Positions 1-7,463 of a stretch of DNA of 58,228 nucleotides are shown in pieces. The notes below the pieces were generated by a model that was not told the origin of the DNA, did no database searches, and saw nothing but the letters and a program-made list of their open reading frames with translations. The stretch covers positions 1-58,228 of the forward strand of contig CAZDFD010000014.1 of NCBI GenBank assembly GCA_964504655.1, in the 5' to 3' direction. The stretch is from JANXAZ01 sp964504655. Lineage in GTDB: Bacteria; Pseudomonadota; Alphaproteobacteria; Geminicoccales; Geminicoccaceae. Numbering within the stretch: the first letter of the stretch is position 1; the number at the start of each line of letters is the position of its first letter. A program made the position numbers and the translations under genes.

Positions 1-93
1 GTGCTGATAGCCGAAGCCGATCAGCGGTAGGCGGTGCTCGATCCAGCGCAGCGTCGGGCTCGTGAGGACCAGGGGAGGCGCTTCGCTCGCCAT
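1..93 (-). CDS. petB: Cytochrome b of the bc1 complex, N-terminal fragment (cut by window edge)
   Basis: Only the first 31 codons are present; the gene continues beyond position 1. The peptide has the amphipathic N-terminus of bacterial cytochrome b, with a RWIEHRLPLIGF stretch that corresponds to the segment just before the first haem-binding helices. It starts at an ATG (93-91) with an AAGGAA ribosome binding site about 7 nt upstream. It follows the Rieske gene by 52 nt on the same strand, the usual petA-petB order. The product would be the di-haem membrane subunit of ubiquinol-cytochrome c reductase. The call rests on a short fragment plus context. Confidence 0.8.
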   Translation of the reverse strand, partial: MASEAPPLVLTSPTLRWIEHRLPLIGFGYQH

Positions 94-145
94 GGCGAAT
101 TCCTTGCTGATCGGCTGCTGCCGTGGACGCGCGCTGGGTCCCGTC

Positions 146-694
146 TCAGCCGATTCGGATCACGCTGTCGGACAGGAAGGTGTACTCGGGAACGACGAGA
201 TTGCGCGGTGCCGGGCCCTTGCGGATCCGGCCGGCCGTGTCGAAGTGCGAGCCGTGGCACGGGCAGAACCAGCCGCCGAACTCGCCGCGCGGCTCGCTGC
301 CCGACGTGCCGAGCGGGATGCAGCCCAGATGCGTGCACACGCCCACGAGGATCAGCCATTCGGGCCGCTTCACCCGGGCGCTGTCGGGCTGCGGGTCGCG
401 CAGCGAGGCGACGTCGACCGCCTCTGCGGCCGCGATCTCCTCGGCTGTGCGGTGGCGCACGAAGACCGGCTTGCCGCGCCAGACGACCTTGATCGCCGAG
501 CCCTCGGCGACCTTCGAGAGATCGACCTCGGTCGAGGCGAGAGCCAGGACGTCCGCCGAAGGGTTCATCTGGTGGATCAGCGGCCAGGCGAGCGCCGCGG
601 CGCCGACGCCGGCCGTGGCCCAGGTGACCAGCTCGAGGAAGTCGCGGCGCGTGTCGGCATCGCCGTGCTGGACAGTGCTGCTCGTCTCGGCCAT
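146..694 (-). CDS. petA: Ubiquinol-cytochrome c reductase iron-sulfur subunit (Rieske)
   Basis: 182 residues. The Rieske subunit moves electrons from ubiquinol to cytochrome c1 in the inner-membrane bc1 complex. The two cluster boxes are complete: CTHLGC (Cys120 and His122 as ligands, Cys125 for the disulfide) and CPCHG (Cys144 and His147 as ligands, Cys146 for the disulfide). A twin-arginine TRRDFLEL motif at residues 15-22 precedes a hydrophobic anchor at 23-40, as expected for a Tat-exported, membrane-tethered Rieske protein. I chose the MAETSS start because it gives the normal length; an in-frame ATG 14 codons upstream gives an Arg-rich extension unlike the family. petB follows at once. 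Confidence 0.97.
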   Translation of the reverse strand: MAETSSTVQHGDADTRRDFLELVTWATAGVGAAALAWPLIHQMNPSADVLALASTEVDLSKVAEGSAIKVVWRGKPVFVRHRTAEEIAAAEAVDVASLRDPQPDSARVKRPEWLILVGVCTHLGCIPLGTSGSEPRGEFGGWFCPCHGSHFDTAGRIRKGPAPRNLVVPEYTFLSDSVIRIG

Positions 695-773
695 CGACGG
701 GGTCCTCGGGCTCGCGCGGCGACGGGCGCAGGCCACCCGTCATCGCGCCGCGAAAGCTAAGGACCGTCCGGAG

Positions 774-1337
774 GTGGGACAAGCGACCGAAAGTCGCAAC
801 GCGCCGGCCGCGGGCCCGGGCGCCGATCCGCGACCGGGGCTGGCGCTGCTCGAGCCCGATCGGCCGCACAATCTGGGCGCGGCGGTGCGGCTCTGCGCCT
901 GTCTCGACCTCGAGCTGCACCTCGTGGAGCCGCTGGGCTTTCCCCTCTCCGACCGGCGGATCCGCGAGGCGGCGCTCGACTATGGCGGCTGGGTCTCCTG
1001 GCTCCGGCATCGCGACGCCGAGGCCTTCGCCGCCTGGTGCGAGGTCCGCGGTCGCCGCCTCGTCCTGCTGTCGACGCGCGCCGAGCTCGCCTACCCGGCG
1101 GCCCGCTACGCGGGCACGGACGTGTTCCTCCTCGGCAACGAGCGGCACGGCGCACCGGCCGGACTGCATGCCCGCGCCGGTCTCCGCGTGCGGGTGCCGA
1201 TGGCACCCGGGCGGCGCGCGTTGAACCTCGTCGTCGCCGGTGCGATCGTGCTCGGCGAGGCGCTCCGGCAGACCGGTGCGCTCGACGCGCTGGAGCGCCG
1301 CCGGCGGGCCGCCGGCGCCGGGGGGACCGCCGCATGA
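774..1337 (+). CDS. trmL: tRNA (cytidine(34)-2'-O)-methyltransferase, SPOUT family
   Basis: 187 residues from a GTG start. TrmL methylates the 2'-OH of the wobble base in tRNA-Leu isoacceptors, using SAM bound in a trefoil knot. Family landmarks are visible: ALLEPDRPHNLGAAVRL at 24-40, VEPLGFPLSD at 51-60, LGNERHG at 120-126 and the knot region VPMAPGRRALNLVVAGAIVL at 141-160. The C-terminus and N-terminus are some 15-20 residues longer than usual. The start is uncertain: the GTG at 774 has an AAGGA about 11 nt upstream, and no ATG precedes the conserved core. It is divergent from petA (79 nt apart) and overlaps hemF by 4 nt (ATGA), so the two are probably co-translated. Confidence 0.9.
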   Translation: MGQATESRNAPAAGPGADPRPGLALLEPDRPHNLGAAVRLCACLDLELHLVEPLGFPLSDRRIREAALDYGGWVSWLRHRDAEAFAAWCEVRGRRLVLLSTRAELAYPAARYAGTDVFLLGNERHGAPAGLHARAGLRVRVPMAPGRRALNLVVAGAIVLGEALRQTGALDALERRRRAAGAGGTAA

Positions 1338-2188
1338 GCGAGCATCAGGAGGGGGCCGAGCAGCGCCTCGCGCGGGATTGGTTCGAGAGCCTGCGCGACC
1401 GGATCTGCGCCGCCTTCGAGGCGATCGAGGACGACTGCCGGAGCCCGTTCGCGGCCGGCCGGGCGCCGGGCCGGTTCGAGCGCACCCGCTGGCAGAGGCC
1501 GGGTGGCGGCGGCGGGGTCATGGCGCTGATGCGCGGTCGGGTGTTCGAGAAGGTCGGGGTGAACGTCTCGACCGTCTTCGGCAGCTTCGACCAGCGCTTC
1601 GCCAAGCAGGTCCCGGGCGCCGAGGCGGACCCGCGCTTCTGGGCCTCGGGCATCTCGCTCGTGGCCCATCCGTGGTCGCCGCACGTACCGCCGGCGCACA
1701 TGAACACCCGCCACATCCGCACCAGGAGGACCTGGTTCGGCGGCGGCGCCGACCTCAACCCGATCGTTCCCGACGCCGAGGACACGGCCCGTTTCCACGC
1801 CCGGCTCGAGGCTGCCTGCGCCGGCTACGCTGCGGACGCCTACGGCCGCTTCAAGCGGTGGGCGGACGAGTACTTCTTCATACCGCACCGGGGCGAGCCG
1901 CGCGGCGTGGGCGGGATCTTCTACGACTATCTCGAAGGCGAGTTCGAGCGCCACCTGGCGTTCACCCGGGACGTGGGCGAGGCCTTCCTCGATGCCTATC
2001 CGGCGATCGTCCGCCGCCACATGGACCGGCCGTGGAGCGAGGCCGAGCGGGCGCACCAGCTGGTGCGGCGCGGCCGCTACGTCGAGTTCAACCTGCTCTA
2101 CGACCGCGGCACCCGCTTCGGCCTCGAGACCGGCGGCAATCCAGAGGCGATCTTGATGTCATTGCCGCCTGCCGTCGCCTGGCCTTGA
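1334..2188 (+). CDS. hemF: Oxygen-dependent coproporphyrinogen III oxidase
   Basis: 284 residues. HemF oxidatively decarboxylates coproporphyrinogen III to protoporphyrinogen IX in the cytoplasm, the aerobic route of haem synthesis. Conserved blocks are in order: GGGGGVMALMRG near residue 60, HMNTRHIRTRRTWFGGGADL (His and Asp of the active-site region), RGVGGIFYDYLEG, and the C-terminal YVEFNLLYDRGTRFGLETGG block. The C-terminus ends at SLPPAVAWP, a little shorter than many homologues, which continue for some 10-15 residues. The start codon overlaps the trmL stop (ATGA). The trmL-hemF pairing next to the bc1 genes suggests a respiratory and haem cluster. Confidence 0.97.
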   Translation: MSEHQEGAEQRLARDWFESLRDRICAAFEAIEDDCRSPFAAGRAPGRFERTRWQRPGGGGGVMALMRGRVFEKVGVNVSTVFGSFDQRFAKQVPGAEADPRFWASGISLVAHPWSPHVPPAHMNTRHIRTRRTWFGGGADLNPIVPDAEDTARFHARLEAACAGYAADAYGRFKRWADEYFFIPHRGEPRGVGGIFYDYLEGEFERHLAFTRDVGEAFLDAYPAIVRRHMDRPWSEAERAHQLVRRGRYVEFNLLYDRGTRFGLETGGNPEAILMSLPPAVAWP

Positions 2189-2207
2189 CCAGCCAATCGG
2201 AGATCCC

Positions 2208-2735
2208 ATGGACATCGCTAAGCTGCCGCCCGGTCGTAACCCACCGTTCGAGCTCAACGTCCTGATCGAGGTTCCACTCCGCTCGGACCCGATCAAATAC
2301 GAGTTCGACAAAGGGACCGGTTTCATCTTCGTAGATCGCTATCTCTACACGACCATGTTTTATCCCTGTAATTACGGCTTCGTGCCGAACACGTTGGCGG
2401 GCGACGGCGATCCGATCGACGTGATGGTGGTCGGGCGGATGCCGGTGGTGCCCGGCGCGGTGCTGCGGGTGCGGCCGATCGGCGTGCTCGAGATGCAGGA
2501 CGAGGCCGGGCCCGACGAGAAGATCCTGGCCGTGCCGATCGACACGATCACGCCTATCCACAAGTCGGTGCGGTCCTACCGCGACATCCCGGAGATCGAC
2601 CTCGCGCGGATCGCCCACTTCTTCGAGCACTACAAGGACCTCGAGCCCGGCAAATGGGTCAAGGTGCTGGGCTGGGGCGAGCCCGAGGTCGCCCACCGGC
2701 TGATCCTCGAGGCCATCGCGCGGGCCCGCGGCTGA
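2208..2735 (+). CDS. ppa: Inorganic pyrophosphatase, family I
   Basis: 175 residues, the normal length for a bacterial family I enzyme. It hydrolyses PPi to two phosphates in the cytoplasm and so pulls biosynthetic reactions forward. The diagnostic signature DGDPIDVMVV with its metal-binding Asp residues is present near residues 66-75, after the conserved YPCNYGFVPNT block. The active-site KYEFDKGTGFIFVDR segment lies near 24-38. It starts 19 nt after hemF on the same strand with a modest ribosome binding site, and may share its transcript. Confidence 0.98.
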   Translation: MDIAKLPPGRNPPFELNVLIEVPLRSDPIKYEFDKGTGFIFVDRYLYTTMFYPCNYGFVPNTLAGDGDPIDVMVVGRMPVVPGAVLRVRPIGVLEMQDEAGPDEKILAVPIDTITPIHKSVRSYRDIPEIDLARIAHFFEHYKDLEPGKWVKVLGWGEPEVAHRLILEAIARARG

Positions 2736-2751
2736 GCCCCCGCGCCCGGGC

Positions 2752-3027
2752 TCAGCCGCCCGGTTCGCCCGGAGCGCGGCAGGCGAGCGCGAGCGCGTGC
2801 ACCCGCTCGCGCAGCAGATCGGCCAGGAGGCCGTTCACCAGGCGCTGCCGCTCGAGCCGGCCGAGGCCCACGAAAGCCGCGCTCACCACGGTCACCCGGA
2901 AATGGCTCTCGCCGTCCGGCCGGGCGCCGGCGTGGCCGGCGTGGCGGGCCGACTCGTCGACGATCTCCAGCCGCTCGGGCGTCAGCCCGGCGATCAGCCG
3001 CCGCTCGATCTCGGCTCGGATGCGCAT
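2752..3027 (-). CDS. BolA family protein
   Basis: 91 residues. BolA-type proteins pair with monothiol glutaredoxins in iron-sulfur cluster trafficking and can bind nucleic acid. The fold is recognised by the helix RIRAEIERRLIAGL at the N-terminus, the ESHFRVTVVSAAFVGLGRLE strand-turn segment, and the RQRLVNGLLADLL helix that normally reads RHRxVxxxL. An in-frame ATG upstream adds 26 residues with no family similarity, so I start at 3027. It converges on ppa with only 16 nt between the stops. The BolA / J-protein / cobS / cobT neighbourhood is common in alphaproteobacteria. Confidence 0.9.
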   Translation of the reverse strand: MRIRAEIERRLIAGLTPERLEIVDESARHAGHAGARPDGESHFRVTVVSAAFVGLGRLERQRLVNGLLADLLRERVHALALACRAPGEPGG

Positions 3028-3133
3028 CGTCCTCCTCCTCCCCGCAGACTCGGCTCCGCGCTCGGCCGCGCACCAGGATACCGCAGCTCCCGGGAATGAC
3101 CCCAAGGTTGCGCCCGATGAGGTAAGTTCTCGC

Positions 3134-3149
3134 TTAACGAAGTTTCAAC
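3134..3149 (+). promoter_or_regulatory. Candidate CtrA box (TTAA-N7-TCAAC)
   Basis: TTAA at 3134-3137, seven bases, then TCAAC at 3145-3149: an 8-of-9 match to the CtrA consensus TTAA-N7-TTAAC. It lies 120 nt before the XRE regulator gene and 107 nt before the divergent BolA gene. AT-rich words are rare in this window, which makes the match stand out. It is a motif match only. Confidence 0.4.
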
Positions 3150-3268
3150 CACCCGGCGCCTAACCTCGAGGTAGAGCGCGGTCCGGACCTTCCGGCCGCA
3201 TCCGGTGTGCGCCCGGCCCCCGGCCGCGGCGCCACCGCCCCGAGGATCGAGCCGGTTGGGAGACGAGC

Positions 3269-3685
3269 ATGGTCACCTCCACCTTGAAGGCGGTCCCCCG
3301 CACCGGGCCGGGCCGCTCCCGCGCCCAGGACATCGACCGCCACGTCGGGGCGCGCATGCGCGAGCGGCGGATCATGCTGGGCCTCACCCAGCAGCAGATG
3401 GCCGAGCTGATCGGCGTCACCTACCAGCAGGCCCACAAGTACGAGAAGGGCATCAACCGCATCGCCGCCGGCCGCCTGTTCACGATCGCCCAGGCACTCG
3501 GCGTCGAGGTCGGCTACTTCTTCGAGGGCCTCGACGGCGAGCAGCGCTTCAAGCCCACCCCGCAGCAGCGCATGCTTCTGGAGCTGGCGCGCAACTTCGT
3601 GTCGATGCCGAGCCGCCGCTACCAGGACGCGCTCTGCAGTCTGGCCCGCGCCCTCGCCGCCGGCGAGCCCGGGGCCGAGGCCTGA
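3269..3685 (+). CDS. XRE-family helix-turn-helix transcriptional regulator
   Basis: 138 residues. A short basic N-terminus is followed by an HTH_XRE domain at about residues 25-85: the block IDRHVGARMRERRIMLGL leads into TQQQMAELIGVTYQQAHKYE, the classic HTH helices 2-3. The C-terminal third is helical. Small single-domain XRE regulators of this kind, close to cobS/cobT and to BolA, are common in alphaproteobacteria, but no target is known to me. The ATG has a GGGAGAC sequence just upstream. A CtrA-type box lies about 120 nt before the start, so cell-cycle control is possible. A 72-nt gap separates it from the next gene on the strand. Confidence 0.88.
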   Translation: MVTSTLKAVPRTGPGRSRAQDIDRHVGARMRERRIMLGLTQQQMAELIGVTYQQAHKYEKGINRIAAGRLFTIAQALGVEVGYFFEGLDGEQRFKPTPQQRMLLELARNFVSMPSRRYQDALCSLARALAAGEPGAEA

Positions 3686-3757
3686 GGAGCGGTCGGCCGG
3701 CCGCGGCGCTGGCCGCCGCGGCTTGCCGCTCGGGGAGCCCGGCGCCATGATCGCGTC

Positions 3758-4318
3758 ATGACGGACGCCGCCCGCGCCGCCTCGATCGACGCCCATCTGG
3801 CGCGGCCCTGGGCCGAGCGCCAGCGGCCGCCGCCGCGACCCTGCGCCTGGCCGGGCTGTTGCGGCCAGGGCCTCTACCGGGCGCCGCGGTCGCGTTCCGA
3901 GCTGCGCGCGTTCCTCTGGCTGTGCCTCGAGCATGTGCGCGAGCACAACCGGCGCTGGGACTTCTTCGCGGGCATGAGCCCGGACGAGATCGACCGTCAC
4001 CGCCGCGCCGACGTGACCTGGCACCGCCCGACCTGGCGGCTCGGCGGCCGGCTGCTCGACGCCGAGTTCGTCGACCCGCTCGAGATCCTGAGCGAGCGGC
4101 GGGCCGCCCGGACGCCGGGCGAGAGCCGCGCCCAGGCGATGATGCGCCGACTCGGGCTCGTGGCCGGCTTCACGTTGGCCGAGCTCAAGGGGCGCTTCAA
4201 GCTCCTGGCCAAGCGCCACCATCCGGACCTCAATGGCGGCGACCGCGCCGCCGAGGCGCGGCTGCGGGAGATCATCGAGGCCTACCGCTACCTGCTCGAC
4301 CATCGGCTCCACACTTGA
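3758..4318 (+). CDS. J-domain (DnaJ-like) protein
   Basis: 186 residues. The C-terminal 55 residues form a J domain with the HPD tripeptide at 155-157 (AKRHHPDLNGG), the part that stimulates Hsp70/DnaK ATPase. The N-terminal region carries conserved Cys residues (29, 34, 35, 56) in CAWPGCCGQGLYRAP and LWLCLEHV, and a WDFF block near 67-70. This layout matches the short J-proteins encoded between BolA and cobS in many alphaproteobacteria. Its client is unknown; a role in assembling the CobST chelatase subunits is only a guess from gene order. Confidence 0.88.
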   Translation: MTDAARAASIDAHLARPWAERQRPPPRPCAWPGCCGQGLYRAPRSRSELRAFLWLCLEHVREHNRRWDFFAGMSPDEIDRHRRADVTWHRPTWRLGGRLLDAEFVDPLEILSERRAARTPGESRAQAMMRRLGLVAGFTLAELKGRFKLLAKRHHPDLNGGDRAAEARLREIIEAYRYLLDHRLHT

Positions 4319-4347
4319 GGTGGCCCGCGGCTGAGGTGGCCCGCGGC
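4316..4347 (+). repeat. Tandem 16-bp direct repeat at the end of the J-protein gene
   Basis: TGAGGTGGCCCGCGGC occurs twice head to tail at 4316-4331 and 4332-4347; the first copy begins with the stop codon of the J-protein gene. A further partial copy of GAGGTGGC occurs about 35 nt downstream. It looks like a small slippage product in the gap before cobS; no function is evident. Confidence 0.7.
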
Positions 4348-4507
4348 GCCACCGCCGGGCTGCGGCAACCCGTGTGACGGCCGAGGTGGCGCGGCGGCGG
4401 CTCATGTCGGGTCGCCGGCAACGCTCTTGCCGGTGGCGGCGGCGGCGCGGCATAAGCCTGCCTCGGTCGGGTGTTCGAGGTGCGAGGTGACGGTGCAGGG
4501 CGAGGCG

Positions 4508-5506
4508 ATGGCCGGAACGGCCGAGGATCTGGCGGCGGCACTGCCCGAGCGGCCGGACGCGCGGGTATCCGTCGGGCGCACCTTCGGCATCGCGTCCGAC
4601 CTCGAGGTCGGGGCGTTCGCGCGGCGCACCGAGTACGTCCCCGAGATCGACGCCACCTACCAGTTCGACCGCGCCACCACGCTCGCGATCCTGGCCGGGT
4701 TCGCCCACAATCGCCGGGTCATGATCCAAGGCTACCACGGCACCGGCAAGTCGACCCACATCGAGCAGGTCGCGGCCCGGCTCAACTGGCCCTGCGTGCG
4801 CGTCAACCTCGACAGCCACATCAGCCGCATCGATCTGATCGGCAAGGACGCGATCGTGCTGCGCGAGGGCAAGCAGGTCACCGAGTACCGCGAGGGCATC
4901 CTGCCCTGGGCCCTGCAGCGGCCGGTGGCACTGGTCTTCGACGAGTACGACGCCGGCCGGCCGGACGTCATGTTCGTGATCCAGCGCGTCCTCGAGGCGC
5001 AGGGGCGGATGACGCTCCTCGACCAGAACCGGGTGATCCGGCCGCACCCCTCGTTCCGGCTGTTCGCCACCACCAACACGGTCGGCCTGGGCGACACCTC
5101 GGGCCTCTACCACGGCACCCAGCAGATCAACCAGGGCCAGATGGACCGCTGGAGCATCGTCACCCAGCTCAACTATCTGCCGCACGACGACGAGCTCAAG
5201 ATCGTGCTCGCCAAATGCGCCGGCTACGACACGCCCGACGGGCGTCGCCAGCTGCACGCGATGATCAGTCTGGCCGGGCTGACCCGCCACGGCTTCATGG
5301 CGGGTGACATCTCGACCGTCATGTCGCCCCGGACGGTGATAACCTGGGCGGAGAACGCGCTGATCTTCGGCTCGGTGCCGTTCGCCTTCCGGGTCACGTT
5401 CCTCAACAAGTGCGACGAGGCCGAGCGCCACATCATCGCCGAGTACTATCAGCGCTGCTTCGGCAGCGAGCTCAGCGAGACGGCCGGCGATCTGGTCGCA
5501 GCGTGA
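4508..5506 (+). CDS. cobS: Aerobic cobaltochelatase subunit CobS (AAA+)
   Basis: 332 residues, the family length. With CobN and CobT it inserts cobalt into hydrogenobyrinic acid a,c-diamide in the aerobic cobalamin route; CobS is the AAA+ ATPase motor. The Walker A motif GYHGTGKST is at about 75-83 and Walker B LVFDEYDAG at 142-150; sensor segment LFATTNTVGLGD follows. A longer reading with ATG at 4427 adds a Pro/Ala/Arg tail unlike CobS, so I start at MAGTAEDL. It overlaps cobT by 4 nt. cobN is not in the window. Confidence 0.96.
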   Translation: MAGTAEDLAAALPERPDARVSVGRTFGIASDLEVGAFARRTEYVPEIDATYQFDRATTLAILAGFAHNRRVMIQGYHGTGKSTHIEQVAARLNWPCVRVNLDSHISRIDLIGKDAIVLREGKQVTEYREGILPWALQRPVALVFDEYDAGRPDVMFVIQRVLEAQGRMTLLDQNRVIRPHPSFRLFATTNTVGLGDTSGLYHGTQQINQGQMDRWSIVTQLNYLPHDDELKIVLAKCAGYDTPDGRRQLHAMISLAGLTRHGFMAGDISTVMSPRTVITWAENALIFGSVPFAFRVTFLNKCDEAERHIIAEYYQRCFGSELSETAGDLVAA

Positions 5507-7386
5507 GCGCGCCGGAGACCGCCGCGGCCGACCCCGAGCGGCGCGAGCGGGCGCTCGCCGCGACCGTCCGCGCGCTCGCCGGGCGGGCCGACCTCGAGGT
5601 GGCGTTCCGCGCCGACCCGCGGCTGCCGCGTGCCGAGCCGGCCGCCCGCACCATCCGCCTGCCACCGCTGCGTGCCGATCCGGATCCGGGCGAGCTCGCG
5701 CGGGTGCGCGGCGAGGCCGACGGTGCGGCCCTGCGCGAGCGGCTGCACGACCCGGCGGTACACCGCCGTCTGGTACCTTCGAGCGAGCTGGCGGCGCTGT
5801 TGTTCGACCGGCTCGAGCAGGTGCGGGTCGAGGCGGTCGGCTCCGAGCACCTCCAGGGGGTGCGCCGCAACCTGGCGGCCGCGCACAGCGCCCGCCTCGG
5901 CGCGCCGTCGGGCGAGGCGAGGGTCGACACCACCATGGCCGACATCGTCGACCTCTACGCCCGAGAGCGGCTCCTCGGCTGCGCCCCCGGCGAGGCCCAG
6001 CGCGCCCTCATGGCGCGCTGGCGCGACTGGCTCGACGGCAAGGTGGCGGCCGAGCTGCCGGCGCTCGAGGGCAGCCTGGCCGACCAGGAGGCCTTCGCCC
6101 GCCGGGTCCGTGAGATGCTCTGCCATCTCGGGCTGAGCGACGAGACCCTCGAGGACAGCGAGGGCGAGGAGGGCGCGGCCGAGCCCGAGGCGCAGCCGGA
6201 GCCGGGCGAGGGCGAGGCGGAGAGCGGGCCTGGCCAGAGCGCCGCCGAGGCGGGCGAGGAGGCCGGCTCCGAGCAGTCGGCCGCCGAGCGCGAGACCGAG
6301 CCCGGGGACGACCGGGGTGAGGCTGCCGATGCGGCCGGCGAGGCCGCGCGCGAGCCGGGCGGCGAAGACCGCGACGGCGAGGCGGCGAGGCCGCACCGGC
6401 CGAACTGGCCGCAGGGCCAGCCGACCCCCGCCTACCGCGTGTTCTCGACTGCTTTCGACGAGGTCGTCGGGGTCGAGGAGCTGTGCGGCCAGGCCGAGCT
6501 CGCCCGCCTGAGGGCCCAGCTCGACCAGTCCCTGCAGCGCTTCGAGAGCATGATCGGACGGATCGCCAACCGGCTGCAGCGCAAGCTCATGGCGCAGCAG
6601 CAGCGGTCCTGGGAGTTCGACCTCGACGAGGGCATCCTGGACGCCGCCCGGCTGTCGCGGGTGGTCGTCAACCCGACCGTGGCGCTTTCCTACAAGCAGG
6701 AGAAGGAGACCGACTTCCGCGACACGGTGGTGGGCCTCCTGATCGACAATTCGGGCTCGATGCGCGGCCGGCCGATCGCGGTGGCGGCCATGAGCGCCGA
6801 CATCCTGGCGCGCACGCTCGAGCGCTGCGGCGTCAAGGTCGAGATCCTGGGCTTCACCACCCGTGCCTGGAAGGGCGGCCAGTCGCGCGAGGCCTGGCTC
6901 CGGGCCGGCAAGCCGCACAATCCGGGCCGCCTCAACGATCTGCGCCACATCGTCTACAAGCCGGCCGAGGCGCCGTGGCGCAGGGCCCGCGCCAATCTCG
7001 GACTGATGCTGCGCGAGGGTCTCCTCAAGGAAAACATCGACGGCGAGGCGATCCTCTGGGCGCACGGCCGGCTCGTGCAGCGGCCCGAGCAGCGCCGCAT
7101 CCTCATGGTGATCTCGGACGGCGCCCCGGTCGACGACAGCACGCTGTCGGCGAACCCCGGCAACTATCTGGAAAAACATCTCCGCGAGGTGATCGCCTGG
7201 GTCGAGGCGCGCTCCGAGGTCGACCTGCTCGCCATCGGCATCGGGCACGACGTGACCCGGTACTACCGCCGCGCCTTGACCATCTCCGACCCCGAACAGC
7301 TGGGTGGTGCGATGCTCAACCAGCTCTCGGCCCTGTTCGACCCGTCCGAGAGCCGGGCCCGGACGCCGCGCCGGCGTGCCGCCTGA
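5503..7386 (+). CDS. cobT: Aerobic cobaltochelatase subunit CobT (VWA domain)
   Basis: 627 residues from a GTG that overlaps the cobS stop (GTGA). CobT forms the second ring of the CobST complex and contacts CobN. The N-terminal helical domain is followed by a strongly acidic, Glu/Gly/Ala-rich linker at about residues 211-300, typical of CobT, and a C-terminal von Willebrand A domain with the MIDAS motif DNSGS at 415-419. The segment KQEKETDFRDTVVGLLIDNS is well conserved. No frameshift or truncation is seen. The long open frame on the opposite strand here is a codon-bias shadow. Confidence 0.96.
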   Translation: MSAPETAAADPERRERALAATVRALAGRADLEVAFRADPRLPRAEPAARTIRLPPLRADPDPGELARVRGEADGAALRERLHDPAVHRRLVPSSELAALLFDRLEQVRVEAVGSEHLQGVRRNLAAAHSARLGAPSGEARVDTTMADIVDLYARERLLGCAPGEAQRALMARWRDWLDGKVAAELPALEGSLADQEAFARRVREMLCHLGLSDETLEDSEGEEGAAEPEAQPEPGEGEAESGPGQSAAEAGEEAGSEQSAAERETEPGDDRGEAADAAGEAAREPGGEDRDGEAARPHRPNWPQGQPTPAYRVFSTAFDEVVGVEELCGQAELARLRAQLDQSLQRFESMIGRIANRLQRKLMAQQQRSWEFDLDEGILDAARLSRVVVNPTVALSYKQEKETDFRDTVVGLLIDNSGSMRGRPIAVAAMSADILARTLERCGVKVEILGFTTRAWKGGQSREAWLRAGKPHNPGRLNDLRHIVYKPAEAPWRRARANLGLMLREGLLKENIDGEAILWAHGRLVQRPEQRRILMVISDGAPVDDSTLSANPGNYLEKHLREVIAWVEARSEVDLLAIGIGHDVTRYYRRALTISDPEQLGGAMLNQLSALFDPSESRARTPRRRAA

Positions 7387-7463
7387 CCTGCTGGAGCGGG
7401 GCCTGACGGCCGCCCTTGCGGCGGCTAGGATCGGTCGCATCGGTCCCTTCGGAGTGCCCCCTG

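Noticed and set aside
4427..4507. Longer start for CobS at 4427
   Set aside because: The extra 27 residues do not resemble CobS, which normally has about 330 residues, as given by the start at 4508.
3134..5665. Very long open frame (over 800 codons) on the minus strand opposite the XRE, J-protein and cobS genes
   Set aside because: It is a shadow of GC-rich codon bias: composition is Arg/Gly/Ala-rich without motifs, and three well-supported genes lie on the other strand.
5449..7440. Long minus-strand open frame opposite cobT
   Set aside because: No domain, no ribosome binding site, and it mirrors third-position bias of a clear CobT.
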